A stretch of DNA of 64,000 nucleotides from Turnera subulata (taxonomy: Eukaryota > Streptophyta > Magnoliopsida > Malpighiales > Passifloraceae), in contig JAKUCV010004353.1 of assembly GCA_028386065.3 (NCBI GenBank), positions 61,814 through 125,813 of the forward strand, read 5' to 3'. The notes under the pieces were generated by a model. It did no database searches. It saw nothing but the letters and a program-made list of their open reading frames with translations, and was not told the DNA's origin. Numbering within the stretch: position 1 is the first letter of the stretch; each line of letters begins with the position of its first letter. Of the stretch, positions 46,449 through 56,894 are shown piece by piece. The translations under genes were made by a program, and so were the position numbers.

Positions 46449-47394
46449 GTTGTTTCGGACGCGTTGGTGTTTTGTTTTTTTGAGTATGGTGGTTTCTTTT
46501 GCCTTAGTGTTTTGTTGCTTTAAGATGCTTTGTGGTTTTTGCTTTCCATTGTTTTGCCTTTTATAAGAGAAAAATGTTTACCGTTTTGTTTTTCCAAGTT
46601 TATACCCCACCTATCCCCGAAAAAGTCTAACGGATTTTTCGGTGATAGGAAAAGCAGATTCCCTTCACAAAGCTCCAAATCGTTTTCATTCTTCAAGGTG
46701 TTGTTTTTGAAAATTTTGCTGTTGCTTCATTTATTGCTTCGTTACTTTATACGTTTTTCGGGCTACAAATGCCAGTGTTTTTCAGCCCTTTTCCATCTCA
46801 CGATTTTCTAACGCCCTGGCTACCTTGGCGTTTCTTTTTATGGTTTTCATTATTTTCTACATCTTTTATCACATGCATCCGTGACCGTTGTACTGATGGG
46901 ACCATACCTCGAGTAGAGCGCATGTGCGACAAGCTTACACCTGTTCGGACACCATGGAGAGATACGAGACTTGACAGACGTTTTTGGCTCATGCGGAATT
47001 TGTGAACAAGTGGGTACGTTTCTTTCGAGGGACACAGGACGTGCTCGTGATCGTCACCTTGCGAGTTAATGGATATCTTTTTTACGAGGGAAACCGACGT
47101 CACCGTTAGCTCCATATGTCACGTTTCTCGGGATCGAGGATGGTTACGATCGATCTAGAGCACCGAGCATGAAAACATGTTTTGTTTTAACTTCTTTATG
47201 TGTTGGTTTTGTTAAACAAATTTTGTTTTTAATCTCTTTATGTTTGATTTATATTTTTATTGTTGATTTTTGTTTTGTTTTGAGATGTTTTGTTTTTTCC
47301 GTTTAACACGAGATTTCGTAACATAAGAGTTTGATTTTAAAAGAAAATTTATTTTATTTAATTCATAGCAGTTTTACAACGGAGAAGAAGTACT

Positions 47395-47772
47395 CTATTG
47401 GGTTACATGCTCCTCTAAGTCTTTTACAAGCTTCTGGATGTTTTTGACGTGGGGAAAGAGTTCCGCCCACGCCAGTTCTATCTGCATCACCGCCGAGCTG
47501 ACCTTCCTCAGTGAGACGTTCAGCTGCGTCAGTGTCTGCAGTGGAGTGCTGCTTTCAGTCGTTGCTTTGCCCTTCCGATCCTCAGCTTCTTTGCCAGCAC
47601 GCTTCTTTCGCCGTCTGCTGGAGACGACCATGTGTTCTTTCAGACCGACGATGTTCGTCTTGAAGCACTTCTTTGGCGGTTCTTCATCGGAGCTTGTCGG
47701 GAAAGCAGTGCCACCGATATAGCTGTTGTTCTCGGAGTCTGAGGTAGTTCAAGATCGGATTGGAGAGTCCAT
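47395..47772 (-). pseudogene. Antisense cassette gene 1, second copy (stop at codon 8)
   Basis: It begins MDSPIRS (ATG 47770-47772), then TGA where the R1 copy has TGT. The remainder is open and aligns throughout: SDSENNSYI, DEEPPKKCFKTNIVGLKEHM, RRRKKR, AVMQIELAW, NIQKLVKDLEEHV. It is slightly shorter than the R1 copy because of a small in-frame loss after RRRKKR. A TATA word lies at 47807-47816 on the minus strand, about 40 bp upstream, as in R1. The 3' LTR of element B begins about 90 bp beyond it. Confidence 0.7.
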
Positions 47773-49019
47773 GGCTGAGAGTGAGTGTCTCAGTTATGAG
47801 GTTTGGTATTTATAAGCGGAGGAGATGTCGCTTAAGGGTATAAGCAGTATCTCGCGTTGAGTTTGGACACCTGGTGGAGTATACCAGAAGCTTATCGTGG
47901 GTAGACTGTAACAGCACGGGTAAAAATTTGGATTTTTACTGGGACTGTAAAAATCTTTTTACAGTGATTTACCAAATGAATTAATCTTGGGTAATTAATT
48001 CATGGTAATCGGGCGTCATTGTTCGAAACCGAGGGTTTTCCCGCGCTCGAGATTTTTCGGACCTAAGTTGGTATTTTTCGGGTCCCGAAATCTTCGTAAA
48101 AACACACCGGAAAATAACTAAGTGGGGGTATTAGTTGTCTTCTGGTCCGGTTTGGACACGCCTGCATTATTGAGGCAATAATGCAAGTGGTTCTGTGAAC
48201 TCGTGAACGACTCCTGCTTCGTCCGTGTACCCCTCGCTTTTCTGCCTTTTAACCAAGCCTCACCTTCTCCTCCCCCGTTAACAACCACCACCACCGACCA
48301 AGCCCCCCCAAACCACAACACCACACCACCGCCGGCCGGCCAGCGTTATCACCATCTCCTCCTCCTGCTGCTGCTACTGCCGGCGAACACAGATAGTCAG
48401 CTCCCATTTGCGTCATTCCCTGCCATGGCCGTCTCGTCATCACGCCCTCCTTCCTCACGCCGTCGCCCTTCACGGTACAGCCGCCGGCCACGAACAGAAG
48501 CCCACCACCGACGCCTCCTCGTCTGCACATGCCGCCACCGCGCCTCTCCTTGCCACCTCGCTCGCTGTGCCGCCCTTGTCACCGCTGCAAAACGCCGCCA
48601 CCGACCTTGGACGAGGAAGACCCTACTCGGATCCGCCTCCTCCCTCTCTCTCGCTTTGCCGACGCCAGCAGCGACACCACCGACGAAGCTCCTCCCTTTC
48701 GTGCCGTCTGCCATCAGCCGTCTGCCTCGATCTGTCCGCGCCATCGGTAGTTGAGAAACCGTAGCCGCCACAACCTGCAACCGCAAGGGAGAAGCGGGTT
48801 GGACGACCCGGGCAGCTGCCCCGGATCCGCGTGGTGTTGACCAGGATTCTTGCCTTGGCCTGGGTCTTGTGCATCCGGGCTGGACCTCCCTTGGGTTTGA
48901 ACTCGGGCCAGCTGTCTTGGGCCTGAGACCTTGGACATTAGTGGTGGGTATGGTTGAACCTGTAGACTTAGTTTTTGGGCTTGGACATGGGCTGTGCTAT
49001 TTGGCCCAGTCCGGATTTA

Positions 49020-49020
<1 letters not shown>

Positions 49021-49102
<82 letters not shown>

Positions 49103-49161
49103 TAATAATGATAATAATAATAATAATAATAATGATAAATATAATAAATACAATCTGAGAA

Positions 49162-49189
<28 letters not shown>
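49021..49189. repeat. (AAT)n and (TA)n microsatellites in the B LTR
   Basis: 49021-49138 is an AAT-repeat tract with a few interruptions; 49162-49189 is a TA tract. Confidence 0.95.
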
Positions 49190-49192
<3 letters not shown>

Positions 49193-49923
49193 ATGGAATA
49201 TATATTCTAGAAAGTATATATATATAGAGTATGGTTTATATCTTTTGAAAAATTATTAATACTTGGCAGATAGTTTTGATATACATACACTATGAATATA
49301 CCTCAAAAATATATATATGAAAAACTAATTCCTCTAGAAAATTACATTATGGAAATGCATTTTGTCTTAAGAAAATAAAAGTATCTATTAATAATTTATA
49401 TTTATTTTCAGAATAAACTTTTATGAATATATATTTCTGGAAATAACATATATAGCATATGATTAATATATGTATTTTTTATAAATAATAAAATTTGGTA
49501 ATTATATTATGGTAAGTGATCCATATGAAAATTATTTTGGGAAAAGTATAATTAATTTATGAAAATATTTTGAAAAGAGTTTTAATTAAAGTATGGTACC
49601 GAAATTATATTCGGATATACGTATGGTATAATATTTTCGGTAAAGGGAAATAATAAAAGATATGTAACCGGGATGGGTTTATTTCGCAGTATTGGCATCA
49701 TAGCATACCGATTATGTGCATTTATGTGAGTATATTGTTTTGTTGTATAGGTTTGATATCGAGCAGTTTCCCGAGGAACCGGCTTTGGACCGGTCATTGT
49801 CTTCAGAGTTGAGTAATCAGCTAAGGTGAGGATGGATTTCCTTCAATATGTGCCTATATTACTCAGTTGTTGTGTTTGATGGTTGTTGCACTGTTGAGTG
49901 TTGCATTTGTTGTGATTATTGTC

Positions 49924-50303
49924 GGGATGTTTATCCCAGTATCTTGATTAGGTTTTGGGATGTTTATCCTCGTGCATTGAGTTTTGGATATTTATTTTCG
50001 TGTCTTTGGCCATAAGAATAATGGATTAATTAATAATTTGTGATAAGGATGTCGATCCTCGGTTTGGATGGGATGTCTATCCCGGTATTTTGGTTAGGGA
50101 TGTTGATCCCTGTGATTTGGTTTTGGATGATGATAATATAATTGGCACGTGGTAAGTAGTGGTACGACTCGATGGTTTAAGACTGTTTTGTGGTGGCCAT
50201 GACCTGGGTTACTTGTGATAAGCATGTCTATGCTTGGGATGTCTATCCCGTGATTATATTGGGATGTCTATCCCTGGGTTACTATTTTGGGATGTCGATC
50301 CTT
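49924..50303 (+). repeat. Hairpin array in the B LTR
   Basis: Same dyad array as at 40253-40637, with about nine units including AGGATGTCGATCCT and AGCATGTCTATGCT in the same order. Two units have decayed arms (near 49966 and 49986). Confidence 0.8.
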
Positions 50304-51403
50304 GGGTTCTCTTGGTTTTGGTCTGGCACCCGAAATAAGTTGATAACCTGGTACGACCCTAGCTTATCCGTGGCGGAGCCCAGAAAGATAAAATTGAAAA
50401 ATGGATTTTTGTTTAAGTCTTTTTGGGTCTTGGACCAGTTTTGGGTCGAGTCTTTTGGATTGTTTTATTTTGGCTGTTATGCCTGTGTTTTTGACTTGAG
50501 TAACTTATAATGTTGCATATTGATTGTCTATCCATGGTTGTGAGCACTTCGGACTCACCCCTCACCTGCGGGCTTTCATCCCGTAGGTTGAGTTATTTGT
50601 GGTTCAGGTTTGATGCATTCCAGATAGGCTGCGGCGTTATTCCTTGGACAGGACTTGGATCCATAGTTTGCATCATGTGTCACATACAGTGTCTTTGTGA
50701 GTTATTAAGTCTTCCGCTGTGCTACTTATTGTTATTTTTGGGCCTTAGGCCGGTTGAGTTATTATTGATGATCCCGGGTTCGGGTGATATGTTTTCATGT
50801 TGGGCCGAAGGGCCAGATTTCTAACGTTTTTATTTTGGATTGTTGAGCCCGAGTTACTGATGTATACACTGTATGCTGGGCTTTGTTTGGTTGGGTCGTT
50901 ACAGTTCCGGCACGTGTTTATTGTGTATGGTAAATACGGGTCGGGGCGTTTCATTTTTGGTCTTGGACCAGTTTTGGGTCGAGTCTTTTGGTTTGGTATA
51001 TTTTGGCTGTTATGCCTGTTTTCGACCTTGAGTATTTTATAGTGTTGCAGATTGATCGTCTATCCATGGTTATGAGCACTTCGAACTCATCCCTCACCTG
51101 CGGGCTTTCATCTCGTAGGTTGAGTTGTTTGTAGTGCAGGAACGTACGAGGCAAGCTGCGACGCACCCCTCAGGCAGGACTCGGATCCATTAGTTGCGTC
51201 GGGCTTGCATATTTTGACATTGAGTTATAAATGCTTCCGCTGTGCTATTGATGTTGAGATACCCGAGGTCGGGTGTCATGATATTATCTTTGGGCCGTTG
51301 GGCCGGATTTTCCTGTTGTATTTACTGCCTGTGCCACGTGTCAGCACTGTTGTTCGGTAAATACTGTGTGTAAGGTAAATTTGGGTCGGGGTGCTTCATA
51401 TAT

Positions 51404-52150
51404 TAACAAAATAAGTTTATATTAACAAAATAAATATCTTTGAGAATTTATTCTTTCTATTTTAGAATTTATTTATTTCTTTAATTTAACTTTCGATTTT
51501 CCCTTCCCCTTCCAAGAATTATATTTTCCTTCATTACGGGGATTCCCCAAATTTGAAGGAAAAAAGAATATACATAATAAATTATGGCCTATTTCTTATA
51601 ATTAATATTTATAAGGAGTATTTATCTATATTATTCTATTTTTCTGAGTTGTTGTTTCTACTTCCGTATGGGCATTTTGGAAATTATTGCATAAACAAGT
51701 TGAAATCACTGGAAAAAGTGATGCCATTTATGACAAGATGCTCTTGTTTAAAATTTTTGATTTGGGAGATCCGAAGAAAATATGCATATCTCTATCTTAT
51801 TAATGTAGTCTCGCTTTAATCAAGAGCACAAATTGTGCAATCACATGACTATCTAGGAATGATCAGTAGCATTGAATGGGACAACTTCAAATCAACGGAG
51901 AAATTAGTGACATCAACGCCATCAAACAAAAAAAAAGAACCAATATTCCTGTGTCATGGGAATAATCTAGGGGAAGTTAACTAATGTATGTACTCAATTA
52001 AGCAACAAGCGACGAATTATTTTGGCAGATGGCACAAATTATGCAATGACAGTACTTAAATCTCCATTATCAGTGGGATTGGATAGGCTGGTCCAAAAAC
52101 TATGGAAGCATAGAGTGAAACAAATAGGGCATGCAGGGATCCCGTATGCC
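51404..52150. other. Intergenic DNA upstream of the proline-rich gene
   Basis: AT-rich, no exon recognised; the open frame 51553-51819 shows no family features. Confidence 0.5.
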
Positions 52151-52157
52151 TATAAAT
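52151..52157 (+). promoter_or_regulatory. TATA box of the Pro-rich/Cys-rich gene
   Basis: TATAAAT 82 bp upstream of the ATG at 52233; transcription would start near 52182. Confidence 0.65.
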
Positions 52158-52232
52158 TACGGCTCTAGTGTTCCACTGAAAACCACAGGGCAGGCAATTA
52201 TTAATTGAGGCAGAACATTATTGGAGAGGGGG

Positions 52233-53067
52233 ATGAGTTTTGAGACGGGAAAGATGGGAATGAGTAGGAAATTGATAGGGGTGATGATGATAAGTCTGAT
52301 GTTTGCTTTGCAGGTAGCAGGGCAAGCAACTCCCATCCGTTTTTACATACCCAGATTAGACCCTTTCCCCCCATGGAAAGTACCACTTGATCCTGACACA
52401 CCCGCAGTTCCTCAGGTTCCAGCCCCTCCTGTGGAGGCACCAACCCCTCAGGTTCCAGCCCCGCCTGTAGAGGCACCAACCCCTCCAATCTCAAAAGTAA
52501 CAGAACCTCTACCTCCTCCACAACATATTCTACCACCTCCAGATAATGCAATAATAGCCCAACCCCAACCCTTGCCTCCTCCAGATCATTCTGGAACCGG
52601 ACCCCAAGCACCCTCGCCTAGTCATCACCCCCGACTCCGACCCCGGTTACCCTTTGAACCCATAGTTTTGCCTCCGCCCGGCGGCATTCAGAGCACTCCT
52701 TTGAAGTTGGGATCATGCTTTAGGCAGTGTGGACCTCAATGCAGAACGGGTCGTGCCATTACACGAGTGAGTTGTATATCTAAATGTACTCAGCAGTGCA
52801 TGATCCCACCTGCTTCCATGTCACTCCAGGACTTTGCATGTACTCAAAACTGTGCAGACTCCAAATTCCTCAATCTTTACCAAGGTACACCACAACTTTA
52901 TTAGGGTCATTTCTCTTTTCTATTCCTATTTTCTCACAAGTTTCTTTTTCTTGTTTTCCTTGCTCGATCAAATAACAGGTGTGAGGGGCTTTGAAACTAT
53001 GACGGATGCAGATTATAAAGCTGAAGTTGCTGTCCTTTCATGCTACGATGATTGCAGAAAGAATTAG
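52233..53067 (+). CDS. Secreted Pro-rich protein with Cys-rich C-terminal domain, two exons
   Basis: Exons 52233-52884 and 52979-53067 (intron GT-AG, 94 bp) encode 246 aa. The signal peptide is within residues 1-31 (SRKLIGVMMISLMFALQVAGQ). Residues about 45-165 are Pro-rich with repeats VPAPPVEAPTP and PLPPP, typical of wall-associated extracellular proteins. The C-terminal 80 residues hold ten Cys in CxxxC and CxxxCxxxC clusters: CFRQCGPQC, CISKCTQQC, CTQNC and finally CYDDC encoded by exon 2. This resembles plant thionin-like or other small Cys-rich folds joined to a Pro-rich stalk, but I cannot assign a family. If the intron is retained, the frame stops shortly after the donor and loses the last Cys pair. 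An in-frame ATG at 52254 (better context) would shorten the leader by 7 residues. Confidence 0.78.
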
Positions 53068-53384
53068 GAATGGAGCTAAGTAGACGTTAAGAGAGATCTA
53101 ATTGCTTCTCTCCCTCAATCCACAATTCCCACATCGTGGAAACCAAATTCGACGCGTAGTTTTTATGCTTCAATAATGATTTTTTCTGTAGCACTGTGTG
53201 TACCAAGAATAAATAAGAGTATCAAACTGTTTTGGCCGTTCAAGTTCTCCTTGTTATCCTCTTTACCAAAAAAAAAGCGCAATACATATATCTGCAAATG
53301 GATTTTCTGTTGATCTGCAATCCACCTAAAAAAGACATAACAGCATGAAGACCATATAATTTTCTGTTTGTTTAACACTAGATC
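53068..53384. other. 3' flank of the Pro-rich gene
   Basis: Likely 3' UTR and spacer; no coding features recognised. Confidence 0.5.
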
Positions 53385-53788
53385 GTCTCCCTCTCTGCAT
53401 TCTCACGTCTTGAATATTCCGCCATCTTTTCATGCAAGTCATCCACCATTGCAAATATCACCAGGTTAAAACAGCTGATGCAGTTTGCAGGAGAGAAATC
53501 AAGCTCTTCTGCTAATTATGTAAAGCTCCTCTGAAGAGACAAGACAGCATGGTTTCTTATCTCCTCTCGCCGCGAAAAGCTGGTTTTTCTGAATGCTTCA
53601 CCAAGTTTGAGAAATAAATTCATGGACAAGTTGGCGGAAGCATAATCTAAGGAAGAACCACTAGAGTTGCTTGCAACACTGCAAGTTGCTCCCTGAATCT
53701 GAATACTCTCTATACCATTTGACCAGCAAGTGCACGGAATCCGCCAAAAGGTCCAATATCTTCAAGCTCTTCTCCAGCGGTCTGTTCT
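53385..53788 (-). pseudogene. Exon fragment of a GNOM-type (GNL2-like) ARF guanine-nucleotide exchange factor
   Basis: Minus-strand translation in two frames gives RPLEKSLKILDLLADSVHLL, then after a frame change NLFLKLGEAFRKTSFSRREE, IRNHAVLSLQRSFT, a stop, LAEELDFSPANCISCFNLVI, FAMVDDLHEKMAEYSRRENA and ERE. These blocks match, from memory, the C-terminal HDS region of GNOM/GNL ARF-GEFs, which activate ARF GTPases in vesicle traffic. The left edge falls inside the ENAEREM block, after which similarity ends abruptly. The right edge looks like a splice acceptor (TTCACTCAAG). One frameshift, one stop and a missing remainder show it is a relic. Confidence 0.6.
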
Positions 53789-54115
53789 TGAGTGAAATGA
53801 AAGAAAATGCACAATCAATATAGTAGTTTTCTTTCATAGACCATTAAATTTATTAATCATTAAAATAGTATAAAAGAGCCTTGGCATCTGATTACAGGAA
53901 AAGCAACATATGAAACAATAGAAATCAACTTCATCCTAGTAAAGCAAAGAGAAGGAGAGAATTAAATTAAAAAAAATACAATACAAGATGCCTATATTAA
54001 GTAGTACACAATACCCTCATTATTATGCTTGCAAAGATATTTGTGTTCAAAGAGAGCAACGGCAACCAATAGTCCAAGATTGATAATGGGGTTGAAAGTG
54101 CCAAAATAATTGATA
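53789..54115. other. Spacer, nothing recognised
   Basis: Sequence between the ARF-GEF relic and the hAT MITE. It could be a relic intron of the ARF-GEF, but no further exon was found. Confidence 0.4.
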
Positions 54116-54680
54116 GATAGAAGTAGACCTAGCAATTCGTGTTGTCGTGTCGCGTCGTGTAGACTTGGCAAGTAGATTTTTCAACCCGACCCGAACCATT
54201 TAATAATCGTGTTGTGTCCAACCCATTTATTATCGTGTCGGTTCAGATTGACCCGCGAGTTACCTCAAGCCTACAAATCAGTTTGAAATTTTTTTATTTT
54301 GCCACAAATCGTTATATTTTTTATGCAAATAGACATATAATTAGATTTTCTCATATATTAACTAAAAATATAAATTATAAAATCATGATATAATAATATT
54401 TTAAAGCATTTATAGAAATATTTTTGGTACTTTTAGCACCTTTGGCCTTAAATATTAAATCAGTAAAATATCTATTTATCCTTAATATAATCGGGTCATA
54501 AATAAGTACCTATTGGGTTGGCGGGTCAACCAGCGACCTGACCTGCTATTTTTCGTGTCGTGTCGGGTCGACCCATTTAACTAAACGGGTTAAAGATCTC
54601 TGACCTATACCTGCTAATTTCGTGTCGGGTTCATGTCGGGTTGTCGTGTCAATACCCGTTTTGCCAGGTCTAGATAGAAG
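54116..54680. mobile_element. hAT-type MITE (54124-54672) with perfect 8-bp TSD
   Basis: 549 bp bounded by TAGACCTAGCAA and the inverted partner TTGCCAGGTCTA, flanked by GATAGAAG at 54116-54123 and 54673-54680. The sub-ends are rich in GTGTCG/CGGGT words and the core is AT-rich. There is no coding capacity. The 8-bp duplication and TAGACCTGGCAA-like ends are typical of plant hAT MITEs. Confidence 0.88.
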
Positions 54681-55359
54681 AGACCTATTACAGAATTAAA
54701 ATAGCCCACTTCCTTGAAAAATCAAGAACTTTTCCCAAGAGCTTCTCCCAAAAAATCCTTTCGGTGAGGCCTAAAATTTTTTTAACACTCCAAATTTTGT
54801 CGAACTCTTTATTGAAAGAATCATCATGAGGCTGGGGTTGGTCATCTTTTTCTAAAAGGTTGTTTGGAGGGGGAGATTTTTGGTTGGGAATGGATTTGAC
54901 ATTTTTGAATTTTTTTGGAACAAAAAAGGGCCTTGGAGAGAGGAAAGGGAGAGGACTTGGGGAGTTTCTTAGCTTTTTTGGAAGAAATTTTTTTGAGGCA
55001 TTGAAATTGTAGAATTTTCGCAAAGGGAAGATGCTCAAATTCCTCAAAATTAGTGGAGTCTTGGAAACTTGCAAGTGGAGATTGGGAAGATTTTTAGAGC
55101 CTTGGGAAGAAGATTCTTGAAGGGGGAATGCTTTGGGGAGGGAGATTTTGATGGCTGATGAGAAGAAGACGATTTATTAGGGGAAGACTTGGTTGGAGAA
55201 AGATTTTGGAGACCCATTGGAAAAGGAAATGATGGGGATATGGAAGAATTTGATAGGTTTTTAGAGGTATTGATGGAGGTAAAGCTATCACCATAGTTGA
55301 CATGATTGCAATTAATGTCAATATCTCCTAGGGGGTTGAAATTTGAATTTTGAATGCTA

Positions 55360-56894
55360 GTCTTGCCAACAACCCAGTCTCTAGAGAAGCCCCAAAACTC
55401 AACAACATCATCAATGAAGAGTGAATCTGGATCGGCTATAATTTCTGCAATTGCACAGATCGAGGTAGCACTCAAGGTCGTATCCACAAGGACTAAGCAA
55501 AGTAATTAATCAATAGACTCACTCCATCAAGCTGAAAACAATAAAAGAAATAATGATTTGGAAGTTGTAATTTGAGATTGTGATAAATAGTAAAATAAAT
55601 GATGATAAACTGTAAATAATACAAAAATATCAGGTTTTAAAAGATCAAGATCAATCGGGGTTCACTACTCTATCCTTTTATGCTCTAATTATCCTCCCAG
55701 ACTCGTCAACAAGGTGATTCTGCTCCATGTCTGCGAACGGGGTGACACTGTCCACTAAAATCTGTAGATTCTTTACTCGATTTCTGATGGGTAACAACCT
55801 AGGGTGAGAATATCGACTTTTGGAAGAATAATCTCGTCTCAGAGGTCAATTTTACCATTGTCGTGGATCAAACCTATTCCTAAAAGCAATGGTGTTCTAG
55901 TTGTTACTTGTTCCACAATAATCTATCACCTTTCAGCACCTAGATTAAGGTTAATTTATGTTTTTCTAGAAATAAACGTCTCCTATCGGTACTTGATTTA
56001 ACTCCTAAGATAAGAACTAAAGATGGTCAGTCTCTAACATTGGATTAAGCACACATAAATCAATCAAGGAACCGAATAAAATAAACTGTTTATGAGTAAT
56101 TAATCCATAAAAGAAATCAAGTAGCTACATCCCTCTTGATCTAGAAAAGAGAATTAGTTCATAGCAAAATATAAAATAAACATGGAGGATTTGTTCATAG
56201 CAAACCGTAAATAAAACTAGCAAATGCTCCACAAAAAGTCTTCTGCCTTCCAGCTGCTGTCGACAAGTGAATCCCCCCACTCCCCCCACTCTTGTTATAG
56301 CTGACTTCTTTTTCTTTTTATTACATAGAAACCCTAACATTAATTCCTAGAAGTTAGCTTAGTTAGCTAAAATTCTCGAAATTAATGTTTCTAGAATTCT
56401 TTTCTTCTTTTAGTCGCATCAAGTTTTCTTTCTTTTAATAGGAGTGTCCAGCAAGTCTGTTAAGATGACTCCTATAAAATAGCTAGCGATTTTGCTTTTG
56501 ACGCAAATTATAAAAAGGCATCAGGTTCTGATCTACGAATTTCAACAGAGTGACTCCGTTGAAAATTCTTCGCCAGGAAATCTTCACCAAATCGGCTTCA
56601 ATCCTTCCAGAATTCCACAAAGAGCTTGAATTCTACGAAAAATAGGTTATTTTGCATCAAAAGACACCTGAATGCAAAAATTAATTAGTGAAGGCAAAGC
56701 TAGTGGAAAATAAGCTAAAATAGTAAATAAAGTGCATGATTCCTAACTAATGCTTGGTCAAAATGATATTTTATACTCTAAATAATACATATTATGCACA
56801 CTTATCAGTCTTGCCAACAACCGAGTCTCTAGAGAAGCCCCAAAACTCAACAACATCATCACTGAAGAGTGAATCTGGATTTGTTATAATTTCT
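55360..56894. repeat. 87-bp direct repeats flanking the insert in the LINE
   Basis: 55360-55446 and 56808-56894 share GTCTTGCCAACAACC...GAATCTGGAT...TATAATTTCT with about 5 differences in 87 positions. The insert lies exactly between them, so the target text is present twice. Confidence 0.85.
55447..56807 (-). mobile_element. 1.36-kb inserted element (LTR-like, TG...CA ends), non-coding
   Basis: On the minus strand it starts TGATAAGTGTGCATAATATG and ends ...GACCTTGAGTGC...ATCTGTGCA, preceded in plus coordinates by GCAAT. The same terminal text (TGCACAGA.TCG..GTA.., ACTCAAGGTCGTATCCACA) begins at 63824. It looks like a solo LTR or a short non-autonomous element. No coding region is visible. 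Confidence 0.55.

Larger units (their letters stand above)
47907..50953 (+). repeat. B-type LTR (3047 bp)
   Basis: It starts TGTAACAGCACGGG and ends GGGGCGTTTCA. It carries a B-specific (AAT)n/(TA)n block at 49021-49189, a hairpin array (49924-50303) and an R/U5-like end shared with 44831-45502. Its first 1 kb does not resemble the A LTR beyond the TGTAAC..CGGGTAAAA start. Frames at 48203-48938 are compositional. Confidence 0.8.
37104..51403 (+). mobile_element. Composite chimeric Ty3/gypsy LTR element (A/B), perfect TATAT TSD
   Basis: The outer ends are a TG (37109) and a CA (51398) flanked by TATAT at 37104-37108 and 51399-51403. Order: A-type 5' LTR 37109-41198; PBS 41199-41217; short interior 41199-42421 with a gag start and 3' pol-end sequence but no pol; duplicated LTR start 42422-42674 and interior end 42675-42766; hybrid LTR 42767-45502 (A-type to 44830, then B-type); PBS 45503; B interior with gag remnant and antisense cassette 45503-47906; B-type LTR 47907-50953; A-type LTR end 50954-51398. 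It encodes no enzyme. The A 3' LTR appears interrupted by a 6.1-kb B segment that replaced 1.6 kb of it. Confidence 0.8.

Noticed and set aside
48203..48938. Cluster of open frames in a GC-rich stretch
   Set aside because: Inside the B LTR; compositional, with many frames open on both strands.
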